Shown in pieces: positions 1 through 8,764 of a stretch of DNA of 64,000 nt. Source of the DNA: Ectobius pallidus (Eukaryota > Arthropoda > Insecta > Blattodea > Ectobiidae); the NCBI GenBank assembly GCA_964059195.1, contig CAXKWD010000004.1:124096043-124160042 (forward strand), read 5' to 3'. Position 1 is the stretch's first letter; every line of letters starts with the position of its first letter. The translations under genes were made by a program, and so were the position numbers. The notes under the pieces are model-generated. The model was not told where the DNA came from. It saw only the letters and a list, made by a program, of their open reading frames with translations, and did not search any database.

Positions 1-948
1 AAAATTGAAAAATCCAAAAATTAAAACAAGTTTCACTTCTGTTGCGTGGCGTTCCACGCACACTTTTTTTAAGTTAAAAAATACTCATTTAGATGAATTA
101 TCAAAATTTATGAACTTTTGAGGTTTCAGTTTTGTTTGTCTATTTTCTGTCACGGTTCCAACCATAACCAAGGCCAAAAGGCTGCTGATGTCGACCAAGA
201 AAAGAAAATCATACATGAACCATGTACTCCTGACCTTTCAAAGAGATATAACATCAGTTACAGGAAAATCGTTTGTGCTAGGGTAGCAGTTCCGAAACTG
301 TTCTAGTTTTTTTAAGGAGCAAGATCTGTCAACTTTCCTCCTAAAGACAATTTGTGTAACAGTATTAAAATACTCCATTCATATTGTGCCAAGCCATCTT
401 TATTCTTGAAGTACATGCCTCTATACATGAAGAAAAAGTTCACTGGAATGATGTTTAGGTAGATACAGTGTTCAGCTACCTATTGATATTCATTCATTGG
501 TAGTTTAAAATGAAATTATCTTACTATAGGTAGAGGACACTGTGCGCGGCCCCGAAATTAAAAAAGAATATTTAACATGAATATATATTTTGAGGTATCC
601 TGAATTCAAAAATGCTATTTTCTGAAACATGTATGCGTGTGTTATGTGTGTCTGTGACTGCGTGTGTGTTTGTGTGTGTGTCTGTGTGTGTGTCTGTGTC
701 TGTGTGTGAGTCTGTATCTATGGGTCTGTGAACAGCCTAGCTCGAGAAGGAAAAATCCTATAAAAGAAAATTTAATATTTGGATTAGAAGCCTTCTAGGC
801 AGGTTGTATTCAGAGGGGGGCTGAGTCCTACAGTCTACAGGCTACAGTCATCCCGAAATCGACATGCTAATCTTGCATATAAGGGCATATAAGGACAGTT
901 TAATGCCACATTTTGACTCACGAAATGAGACAGGCTAATCGTAAAATA
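1..948. other. AT-rich flank with TG microsatellite
   Basis: No gene is supported here. A TG/TCTG-rich simple repeat lies at about 638-715. A short coding-like stretch at about 150-240 resembles a segment near 62.0-62.1 kb on the other strand and is listed separately. The last six bases before the long-TIR element form its left target duplication. Confidence 0.6.
150..245 (+). other. Coding-like segment matching 62.0 kb (unknown family)
   Basis: In one open frame this stretch reads NQGQKAADVDQEKKIIHEPC. The reverse strand at about 62020-62120 reads a similar string with the shared core VDQEKK-(I/F)-(I/Y)-EPC-x-P. The DNA similarity continues on both sides of that core. I do not recognise the family. 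It could be a decayed exon pair or part of an unclassified repeat. The open frame of 62 codons is too short to be a gene on its own. Confidence 0.3.
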
Positions 949-954
949 GAAGTG
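949..954. repeat. Left 6 bp target site duplication (GAAGTG)
   Basis: GAAGTG lies directly outside the left inverted arm and is repeated exactly outside the right arm at 7458-7463. The inverted match between the arms stops at these hexamers. That is what a 6 bp duplication made at insertion looks like. Confidence 0.85.
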
Positions 955-3128
955 AGTAGGGATAGGTGAGGTTTACCAGCCGACGTCTAGCGTCGCGACG
1001 CCCCAACTCCGTCTTAAACTAATTGCAGTTAGGCCTTCTGGACCATCATGGCTATCATATGACACCAACCCCACACTTCTATCATCCCTCTATCCAAAGT
1101 TAAACCCAAAATTAGATTTGGTCGGGAAAACAGAGAACTGCTTGAAACAAAACATTAAAAGTCCTATTTAGGCCCTCCTGGCATCACTCCCACCCCTCTA
1201 TCATAAGCCAAGGCTCCGCACTGTGCTGATCCCATTCCAAGCCTTTTGGAACATCTTGGCTTATTATATGAAACCACCTCCACTTCTCTATCATACGTCT
1301 AACAGTAAATAAAATTATGTCGGTAAAGTAGAGACCTGCAATACCAACCTTGAAAACAATTAACTTAAATACAGTAAATATTATTAATATAAAATACGAA
1401 AATATTACCCAAATAGTTAGGCCTTTCTGAAGTAATATTTATCCCCTATGGGTAGTTGGTATTCTAGCCCATTTAAAATTTATTTTCAAGATTAAAAAAT
1501 CAAATTATGTTATAAAAAATGTAGGACATATTCTAAAACCTATTTTCACCACCTAAGGGGTTAATTTTATGAAGGGGTAGTTTTTCAAGGTCATCCAGGT
1601 TTTTGCTGATATGGACAACTTGAGCCACTGTAAATTGTCTAGAGGGTAGTTTTCATCCCAATTGCAATCTAACCCATTTAAAATTGATTTTTCGACAAAT
1701 AAACATCTTACAGAACAATATTATCTATCTGACATGATTTACACACCTAAATGACTTAATTTTACATAGGGGTGGCTTTTCAAGGTCAACCAAGATTTTG
1801 CTAATATGGACAACTTGAGCCACTATAAATCGTCTAGAGGGTAGTTTTCACCCCCACAACCAATCTAATACATTAAAATTTTATTTTTCAACAATAAAAA
1901 ATCATACTGAGTGATATCAACTATCTGACATCATTTGCAACCCGAAGGGGGTTAATTTTATTAAGGGGTAATTTTTCAAGGTCACACAAGTTTTTCCACA
2001 GATGGACAAGATAAGCCATTATAAATAATCTAGAGGGTGTTTTTCACCCCTCACAACCAATCTAACCAAGATAAAATTTATTTTTTAGATATTGATGCTA
2101 CAACAAATGTCTAAGAACGATATTAAACCCAGGATCACAAACGTTTTCTTTTTTTTCAAAAATGGACAAATTAAACTATTATAAACGTATGACATGACTG
2201 ACTAACTACCATTATATTAACCCTAACAAATCCAAAAAATAAAGTAATTTATGACAGCTAAGAATTCGTCACAGTTCCAAAGATCTGATTGGTTGAACTT
2301 TTGGTAGTATCCCATATCATTGGAGAGTTATATTTTATTTGTGAATATCTGTTCCCTCGTTATAGGATAGGATGAGAGGACACAAAATGTCTGCAAACAG
2401 AAAAAACCATCTGTAAGAAAGAGTATGTTGGAACCATTAGGACAAACACAACTCTAAAAACCCTTATCAATGCAAACAAACTGCTTGTAAAATAACAAAG
2501 ATGTGGGAAAACACAAGTGAAAACAAAGCAGAAGATGAAAATATTGTCGTCTTTGTATTAAAATTTAAAAAAATACATAATAAATACACAAATTATGATT
2601 GATCATATACATAGACAGAGGAAATGAAGCCATTTATACAATAAAATTACGAAACGATCATCCCTAACAAACTCAGAATTTGTTGGTTTGTTATAGCAAA
2701 TGTAGGACATGCCCTACTATAATCCAATGTTAAACAGGGCAAAAATAAGCCCCATCCCAACTAAAGCTAAATCCTCAAAATAATAAAATGTTATACCCAC
2801 CATAACCGGATGAAGGCTCAGCAACTCCTAATTTATGACAATGACGTACAGGATGAAAGGAGAGGTTAAACGTAAAAGGAAAGACATACCGAATGGTACA
2901 TCGCTCCTTTTTTAAAGATAAAGACAAAGAAAAATATTAGTAAAGAATGTTTATTTCAAGATTATCCTTCACCAATTAACAGATTGTACATTTTTTATGT
3001 ATCATAAGAAAGTTTATTTCATTCACAGATGGAGAATCATACACACATAGTCTATTATTTGCACAATCTGTAGGATAGCTTGGAGCACAGATGTTCACAT
3101 TATTAGTAATAAGAACAACGATAAAAGT
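955..3128 (+). repeat. Left inverted arm (2174 bp)
   Basis: This arm matches the reverse complement of 5100-7457 over almost its whole length, with scattered substitutions and small indels. It ends inward at ATAAAAGT, after which the two sides differ. It includes a 10 bp palindrome (CGTCGCGACG) near its outer end, three units of a roughly 195 bp tandem repeat, and near its inner end an inverted copy of the last codons and 3' UTR of the metalloproteinase gene. Confidence 0.9.
1463..2060. repeat. Three ~195 bp tandem units in the left arm
   Basis: A degenerate unit recurs with spacing near 196-201 bp, seen through the repeated motifs caagGTCA, CCACTATAAAT..TCTAGAGGGTAGTTTTCA and AATCTAA. The right arm holds four units at spacings of about 193-198 bp. 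The one-unit difference accounts for nearly all of the 184 bp length difference between the arms. Confidence 0.75.
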
Positions 3129-3468
3129 CAAACAAAATGATTGCTGGTCAGCAAGGGAAATTTGATCATGACTTCAATCACCACGAGGAAATGTGCGGGA
3201 GAGGAACATTTCACAACTTGTTTAATTCCTGCCAATCCTCTGATGGGAATATGGAGCAGAAAATGTGACACCAAGTGTGCAAAATTTAAGAGGACATCAC
3301 AAAAGGTATAACACAGTTAAGTTTTCGTATGATAACCAAATAGAAATTCCTTTCTTTTCTCTCAACACTTCTTTGGTTTCAGGCTGTAGATATGTTAATT
3401 TCTACGCATCAGAGGAAAATGGAGGAGAGGGGAGGTGTCGATTGCAACAGCTTACGTCATCGACAGGG
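3129..3468. other. Unique upstream region of the MMP gene
   Basis: Sequence between the inner end of the left arm and the TATA box. A 114-codon open frame spans 3265-3609, but it runs through the TATA box and start region of the metalloproteinase and has no recognisable domain, so I do not call it a gene. I see no integrase or polymerase remnant here. Confidence 0.5.
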
Positions 3469-3476
3469 TATATAAG
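3469..3476 (+). promoter_or_regulatory. TATA box (TATATAAG) of the MMP gene
   Basis: A consensus TATA box lies 42 bp upstream of the metalloproteinase start codon at 3518. A start site about 30 bp downstream would fall near 3499, at or just after an out-of-frame ATG, leaving a 5' leader of only about 20 nt. Such a compact, self-contained promoter suits a gene carried by a mobile or virus-like element. Confidence 0.6.
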
Positions 3477-3517
3477 CGGCTACATCACTGCCGAGACCAT
3501 GTTGGTGAAACTTCATC

Positions 3518-3616
3518 ATGTTACGGCTTGCAATTATTTTAACGATTGCCCTCTGTGGCTGGGCGGAGGTTATGATGGTGGACGACGACGATCAAGAAAT
3601 GGCAATTAATATCTAA
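3518..3616 (+). CDS. MMP N-terminus: signal peptide and start of propeptide
   Basis: A 32-codon frame starts at the first ATG that gives a secretory leader. It begins MLRLAIILTIALCGWAEV: one Arg, a hydrophobic core, then small and polar residues suited to signal peptidase cleavage. An acidic stretch (DDDDQE) follows, and the frame stops at 3614-3616. One frame over, the sequence is open from about 3612 and continues as SNSNTLRDKRTFEDALAMF, which reads like an MMP propeptide running into the catalytic frame. A net one-base shift around 3605-3612 therefore separates the signal peptide from the rest. It could be a mutation, an assembly error or a very short splice. The leader marks the enzyme as secreted or membrane-exported. 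Confidence 0.7.
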   Translation: MLRLAIILTIALCGWAEVMMVDDDDQEMAINI

Positions 3617-4934
3617 TAGCAACACACTACGAGACAAACGAACTTTCGAAGACGCTCTTGCCATGTTTCAAGCTAATTATGGACTTAATGTATCTTCAAA
3701 GTTAGACAATGACACTTTGATTTTAATGAGGACACCGCGATGCGGAGTTGCAGATATAACGTACTCTGAAGAGTTGAACAAGTGGAACAAAACACATTTA
3801 ACATGGAATTATAACACCATGGACCTAAAGGCTATAGAAATTGCATATAAGGCTTTTGAAAAATGGGCATCTATATCTGGTGTCACTTTCTCAAGAGATA
3901 TAAAACAACCAGATATCTTAATAACTAATCAGAGAGGATACCATAAATTTGAACTTCTCAATATGGATTGTTCTGACGATTTCGTGACACGTGACCATGT
4001 TTTAGCACATGCATTCCATCCTGGTAAGGGTATTCGTCCTGAAATTTACATTAACGACGACTTCCAATGGTCTACGAAAACGAATTTCACTGGTGATGGA
4101 AATGTCAACAGTCTGTATTACGTACTCATTCACGAAATTGGACATACGCTGGGAATACATCACTTAAACGATAAGAATGCTGTAATGTATGCATTTTACG
4201 ATCCCTATCATCCACCACTCAAATTGAACGGTAATGATATTGCTGAAGCTAAGAAACGATATGGTCCTCCGTCGTCACGACCTAAACCTCAGCCTTCACC
4301 ACCTCTGCTTCCTTCTTCGACACCTCGGCCTAGGCCTTCATCACCTAGACCTACGCCTTCATCGACTCGACCTACGCCATCATCAACTCGACCCACGCCA
4401 TCATCACCTCGACCTACGCTATCAACAACTCCTCAGTATGAATCTGGTAGACCTGTGCCGAGTATTGTTCCTGACCTCTGTAAACTGAAAAACGTTAACA
4501 CATTTATGGTAGTTAATAATGCATTATATGTGTTTTATAGAGAATGGGTATGGATTATAGATTTAGTAGATATGGAAATAAACTCTCCCTTTTTCATACC
4601 CACTTGGGTAGAGCACTTACCTAAGGAGTTTAATGTGACAGCTGTTTATCAAAAACCAAATTCCTACATCGTTTTGATAGTCGGTACTAAACAGTATCTC
4701 GTTGAACATAAAACATTTAGGCTTCAATCCGGCTATCCTAAACCTGTACCTACTTTTGGTAATAGAAACAACTCGTTGACAGCTGGTGTAAACACGAATA
4801 GAGGAATAACATATCTGTTTTATGATGACGGTTTAGTTTTAGAGATTGACGATTGTGCTGTAAAACCACCTAACTATTATTACGTTAAGAATATTTTCCC
4901 CGGGATTCCCCCAAAAAACAGAAAACGTGTTTAG
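3612..4934 (+). CDS. Matrix metalloproteinase: propeptide, catalytic domain, hinge, most of hemopexin domain
   Basis: The main open frame; its first internal ATG is at 3663, and positions below count from that Met. The cysteine-switch motif PRCGVAD (residues 25-31, Cys27) is the zymogen latch, with Ala where most MMPs have Pro. The metzincin zinc site HEIGHTLGIHH spans 157-167 (His157, Glu158, His161, His167), followed by the Met-turn AVMYAFY around Met175. A Pro/Ser/Thr-rich hinge with repeats of the type PTPSSTR covers about 202-265. A hemopexin domain starts at the Cys in VPDLC. MMPs are zinc endopeptidases that cut extracellular matrix and basement membrane. The frame stops at 4932-4934, just after FPGIPPK in the last hemopexin blade, and the neighbouring frame continues the fold. 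Catalytic residues all look intact. Insect MMPs and the MMP genes of granuloviruses are the natural comparisons. Confidence 0.93.
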   Translation, partial: SNSNTLRDKRTFEDALAMFQANYGLNVSSKLDNDTLILMRTPRCGVADITYSEELNKWNKTHLTWNYNTMDLKAIEIAYKAFEKWASISGVTFSRDIKQPDILITNQRGYHKFELLNMDCSDDFVTRDHVLAHAFHPGKGIRPEIYINDDFQWSTKTNFTGDGNVNSLYYVLIHEIGHTLGIHHLNDKNAVMYAFYDPYHPPLKLNGNDIAEAKKRYGPPSSRPKPQPSPPLLPSSTPRPRPSSPRPTPSSTRPTPSSTRPTPSSPRPTLSTTPQYESGRPVPSIVPDLCKLKNVNTFMVVNNALYVFYREWVWIIDLVDMEINSPFFIPTWVEHLPKEFNVTAVYQKPNSYIVLIVGTKQYLVEHKTFRLQSGYPKPVPTFGNRNNSLTAGVNTNRGITYLFYDDGLVLEIDDCAVKPPNYYYVKNIFPGIPPKNRKRV

Positions 4935-5133
4935 GTATACAGATGGGTTGTTATACTTCTTCCAGGATAATAAAGTAATACAATATAGTGAATTTAACAA
5001 CACCGTTGTTAATACCTTTAAGAATAGTCTTGAACTATTTGGAATAGATTGTCCACCTAAAAAGGGATTGATTAATGAAATTAAATCACTTGTATCTAAA
5101 CTTTTATCGTTGTTCTTATTACTAATAATGTGA
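4927..5133 (+). CDS. MMP C-terminus: last hemopexin blade and hydrophobic tail
   Basis: This frame begins FRYTDGLLYFFQDNKV, which fits the final hemopexin blade, and includes GIDCP, the closing Cys that normally bonds to the Cys opening the domain. The last roughly 20 residues form a hydrophobic tail ending LLSLFLLLIM. Such a tail suggests a GPI-attachment signal or a short membrane anchor, as in the membrane-linked insect MMP2 type. The frame is +1 relative to the catalytic frame, and the break falls in the A-run at about 4913-4918. The stop at 5131-5133 lies inside the right inverted arm, so the arm supplies the last 11 codons and the 3' UTR. Confidence 0.8.
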   Translation: MFRYTDGLLYFFQDNKVIQYSEFNNTVVNTFKNSLELFGIDCPPKKGLINEIKSLVSKLLSLFLLLIM

Positions 5134-5209
5134 ACATCTGTGCTCCAAGCTATCCTACAGATTGTGCAAATAATAGACTATGTGTGTATGATTCTCCATC
5201 TGTGAATGA

Positions 5210-5278
5210 AATAAACTTTCTTATGATACATAAAAAATGTACAATCTGTTAATTGGTGAAGGATAATCTTGAAATAAA
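5210..5278 (+). promoter_or_regulatory. Two AATAAA polyadenylation signals of the MMP gene
   Basis: AATAAA occurs at 5210-5215 and 5273-5278, 77 and 140 bp after the MMP stop codon. Both lie in the right inverted arm, so the left arm carries mirrored copies. Either could end an MMP transcript. Confidence 0.45.
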
Positions 5279-6160
5279 CATTCTTTACTAATATTTTTCT
5301 TTGTCTTTATTTTTAAAAAAGGAACGATGTACCATTCGGTATGTCTTTCCTTTTACGTTTAACCTCTCCTTTCATCCTGTACGTCATTGTCATAAATTAG
5401 GAGTTGCTGAGCCTTCATCCGGTTATGGTGGGTATAACATTTTATTATTTTGAGGATTTAGCTTTAGTTGGGATGGGGCTTATTTTTGCCCTGTTTAACA
5501 TTGGATATAGTAGGGCATGTCCTACATTTGCTATAACAAACCAACAAATTCTGAGTTTGTTAGGGATGATCGTTTCGTAATTTTATTGTATAAATGGCTT
5601 CATTTCCTCTGTCTATGTATATGATCAATCATAATTTGTGTATTTATTATGTATTTTTTTTAATTCTAATACAAAGACGACAATATTTTCATCTTCTGCT
5701 TTGTTTTCACTTGTGTTTTCCCACATCTTTGTTATTTTACAAGCAGTTTGTTTGCATTGATAAGGGTTTTTAGAGTTGTGTTTGTCCTAATGGTTCCAAC
5801 ATACTCTTTCTTACAGATGGTTTTTTCTGTTTGCAGACATTTTGTGTCCTCTCATCCTATCCTATAACGAGGGAACAGATATTCACAAATAAAATATAAC
5901 TCTCCAATGATATGGGATACTACCAAAAGTTCAACCAATCAGATCTTTGGAACTGTGACGAATTCTTAGCTGTCATAAATTACTTTATTTTTAGGATTTG
6001 TTAGGGTTAATATAATGGTAGTTAGTCAGTCATGTCATACATTTATAATAGTTTAAATTGTCCATTTTTGCAAAAAGAAAACGTTTGTGATCCTGGGTTT
6101 AATATCGTTCTTAGACATTTGTTGTAGCATCAATATCTAAAAAATAAATTTTATCTTGGT

Positions 6161-6944
6161 TAGATTGGTTGTGAGGGGTGAAAAACACCCTCTATATTAT
6201 TTATAATGGCTTATCTTGTCCATCTGTGGAAAAACTTGTGTGACCTTGAAAACCTACCCCTTAATAAAATTAACCCCCTTCGGGTTGTAAATGATGTCAG
6301 ATAGTTGATATCACTCAGTATGATTTTTTATTGTTGAAAAATAAAATTTTAATGTATTAGATTGGTTGTTGGGTGAAAACTACCCTCTAGACAATTTATA
6401 GTGGCTCAGGTTGTCCATTTGTGGAAAAGGTTGGTTGACCTTGAAAAACCACCCCCTCATAAAATTACCCCCTTTGGGGTGTAAATCATGTCAGATAGTT
6501 AATAATGCTCTGCAAGATGTTTATATGTCGAAAAATCAATTTAAATGGGTTAGATTGCAATTGGGGGTGAAAACTACCCTCTTGACGATTTATAGTGGCT
6601 CAAGTTGTCCATATCCGCAAAAACTTGGTTGTCCTTGAAAAGCCACCCCTATGTAAAATTAAGTCATTTAGGGGTGTAAATCATGTCAGATAGATAATAT
6701 TGTTCTGTAAGATGTTTATTTGTCGAATAATCAATTTTAAATGGGTTAGATTGCAATTGGGATGAAAACTACCCTCTAGACAATTTACAGTGGCTCAAGT
6801 GGCTCAGCAAAAACCTGGATGACCTTGAAAAACTATCCCTTCATAAAATTAACCCCTTAGGTGGTGAAAATAGGTTTTAGAATATGTCATACATTTTTAT
6901 AACATAATTTGATTTTTTAATCTTGAAAATAAATTTTAAATGGG
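6161..6944. repeat. Four ~195 bp tandem units in the right arm
   Basis: Unit starts marked by TAGATTG or a close variant fall at 6161, 6358, 6551, 6747 and a degenerate one near 6945, with spacings of 197, 193, 196 and 198 bp. Each unit carries the motif series AACTACCCTCTAGAC..TTATAGTGGCT, TTGTCCAT and GACCTTGAAAAACC, then ATGTCAGATAG. The left arm has three units. Confidence 0.8.
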
Positions 6945-7457
6945 CTAGAATACCAACTACCCATAGGGGATAAATATTACTTCAGAAAGGCCTAACTATT
7001 TGGGTAATATTTTCGTATTTTATATTAATAATATTTACTATATTTAAGTTAATTGTTTTCAAGGTTGGTATTGCAGGTCTCTACTTTACCCACATAATCT
7101 TATTTATTGTTAGACGTATGATAGAGAAGTGGAGGTGGTTTCATATGATAAGCCAAGATGTTCCAAAAGGCTTGGAATGGGATCAGCTCAGTGCGGAGCC
7201 TTGGCTTATGATAGAGGGGTGAGAGTGATGCCAGGAGGGCCTAAATAGGACTTTTAATGTTTTGTTTCAAGCAGCTCTCTGTTTTACCGACCAAATCTAA
7301 TTTTGGGCTTAACTTTGGATAGAGGGATGATAGAAGTGTGGGGTTGGTGTCATATGATAGCCATGATGGTCCAGAAGGCCTAACTGCAATTAGTTTAAGA
7401 CGGAGTTGGGGCGTCGCGACGCTAGACGTCGGCTGGTAAACCTCACCTATCCCTACT

Positions 7458-7463
7458 GAAGTG
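7458..7463. repeat. Right 6 bp target site duplication (GAAGTG)
   Basis: Exact copy of 949-954, immediately after the terminal CCCTACT of the right arm. Confidence 0.85.
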
Positions 7464-8640
7464 CCGTTACAACTTTCTTTAAATAGGCCTATATATACAT
7501 AGGTAGAATTCAGCCTAACATTGTATTTTTTTCCTATCAGCTCAAGCAATTCTGCGCCTGCCAGCCACAACGGCAATATGAGCAGTGCTTGAAATGGTGC
7601 TTGAAGAATGTTCCAATAGTAGGAAAGCGAGAAAATTTTGTTCTATGACCCTCGGCAGCTTTACCTCAGACTAAGGTGTGACTGTGACGTACACATCAAC
7701 AAACAAACCTGCTTACTTTGTTTCAATATCATTGTAATGTTATTCTAATGTGTGAAGATTCAATAATTATAATTGTATGTATAGTAGTAATAGTATGTTA
7801 AATTTATCATAGCCTCTCCCGAAAATTTATCTTGGATACTCCCCTGCTTCTGGAGATATGACGCGAAGATTGGCGACGACTTTCTCTCACTTTTAATGCC
7901 AATGAAGAAAATGATATTTTCGCGAATTTCTCGAAAACGGCTCTAACGATTTTTTAAATATTTTTTACATGAGACGCTTACAGTATGACCTAGAACTTTT
8001 ATTTTAAACATTTTTGCGATACGATATGGTAACGACACTTTCTTCATTTTTACCACCGATTTACACGAAGTGAATGTCATACATAATATTATATTATACT
8101 AAGAGGCAAACTTTTATTTGGGCAGCAGAGAAAGTCATTTGAGATTCACAACATATTCTTCTATATCAGAACGTGAATGTAAGTGAATGCTTAGTTCAAA
8201 GAAAGTTATGTGAATGCATTCATCAGATTTTATTTGGATTGTGTATCCTTCGGGGATGCGATTCAAAACAACTTTCTTGACTTTTATTTCATTTTTACAA
8301 CAAAGTTACATGAAGAGATTGTCATTTTTGACGATATTCTCGAAAACTTCCCGAACAATTTTGTTTAAATTTCCTACATGAATTCCATAATAAGCGTAAA
8401 ATATATTATATGGTATATTATGTAGCCTGATATATTATTATACTTAGTGCCAACATTTTTCTTTGGGTAGAGGAAGTTATGTGTTTGACATCAGTTTCTT
8501 ATTAATTATGTGCTGTATCAATTTGGTCTCCTTTGCAGACAGCTGTCGATAAAATGACCCCCTCCCCCCGGCTTAAAATTAGTGAATATGAATTCAGTGC
8601 CAGTAGTCTAATGTGATTTGCAAAGGAAGTTTTAAAGAAG
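7464..8640. other. AT-rich stretch with diverged dispersed repeat
   Basis: No gene seen. Phrases such as CTCGAAAACGGCTCTAACGATTTT (about 7930-7955) and GCAGAGAAAGTCAT (about 8125) recur in variant form near 9.1-9.6 kb and 55.2-55.9 kb, so part of this stretch belongs to an old interspersed repeat family. Confidence 0.4.
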
Positions 8641-8764
8641 ACCTCGGGTGTGTGACCGTTTCGCCCTCAAGGCAAAAAAAACTTCTAAACATCCTTGATA
8701 TAATTGAATAGTTATCTTTCTGTTTTGGCCTGAGGGTTCCTACTACGTCAAGCATGCCCGAGGT
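8641..8764. mobile_element. Small palindromic MITE-like element
   Basis: A 124 bp unit starts ACCTCGGG and ends CCCGAGGT. Imperfect inverted repeats continue inward for about 35-40 bp (CCCTCAAGGCAAAA against TTTTGGCCTGAGGG), leaving a short AT-rich loop. No clear target duplication is visible. It could be a MITE or simply a hairpin of other origin. Confidence 0.45.

Larger units (their letters stand above)
3518..5133 (+). pseudogene. Whole MMP gene, probably disabled by two frameshifts
   Basis: The three pieces above are collinear and together give a full-length MMP layout of signal peptide, propeptide, catalytic domain, hinge, four-bladed hemopexin domain and hydrophobic tail. No intron is needed between them beyond the two one-base shifts. 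The long central frame has no stop and keeps all metal ligands, so decay is light. The gene may be a recent pseudogene, may carry sequencing errors in homopolymers, or may be expressed as a truncated enzyme. Lack of introns suggests capture from cDNA or from a viral or intronless source; that is inference. Confidence 0.65.
955..7457. mobile_element. Long-TIR element carrying a matrix metalloproteinase; Polinton/Maverick-like ends
   Basis: A 6503 bp element bounded by GAAGTG duplications. Its ends read AGTAGGGATAGGTGAGG inward from both sides. The inverted arms are 955-3128 and 5100-7457, and the unique centre (3129-5099) holds a promoter and a matrix metalloproteinase gene. Known Polinton/Maverick elements make 6 bp duplications, have long TIRs and begin with AG, so these features fit that class. 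However, no PolB, retroviral-type integrase, packaging ATPase, protease or capsid gene is visible, so this copy could only move in trans. Drosophila foldback elements also have long arms built of tandem repeats but make 9 bp duplications; a foldback-like element is the main alternative. The arms have diverged by scattered substitutions and one repeat unit, so the insertion is not recent. Confidence 0.8.
5100..7457 (-). repeat. Right inverted arm (2358 bp)
   Basis: Reverse complement of the left arm, with four instead of three copies of the roughly 195 bp unit. Its inner end contains the last MMP codons, the stop codon and two AATAAA signals. Open frames at 6411-6638 (+) and 7241-7576 (-) fall in this arm, resemble no protein I know, and I treat them as chance. 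Confidence 0.9.

Noticed and set aside
3265..3609. 114-codon open frame upstream of the MMP
   Set aside because: It spans the TATA box and the MMP start region, has no recognised domain, and overlaps a better signal-peptide frame.
4234..4488. 84-codon open frame inside the MMP hinge
   Set aside because: It is an alternate-frame reading of the low-complexity Pro/Ser/Thr repeat.
4911..4920. A classic -1 ribosomal frameshift heptamer (A AAA AAC) in phase at the MMP frame break
   Set aside because: The downstream hemopexin frame is +1 (or -2) relative to the catalytic frame, so a -1 shift would not enter it. I treat the break as an indel or sequencing issue unless other copies show otherwise.
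955..7457. Reading the MMP element as a complete virus or autonomous Polinton
   Set aside because: No polymerase, integrase, ATPase, protease or capsid gene is present in 6.5 kb, and over 4.5 kb of that is non-coding inverted arm.
7241..7576. 111-codon minus-strand frame across the right end of the long-TIR element
   Set aside because: It crosses the element boundary into flanking DNA and has no homologous motif, so it is chance.
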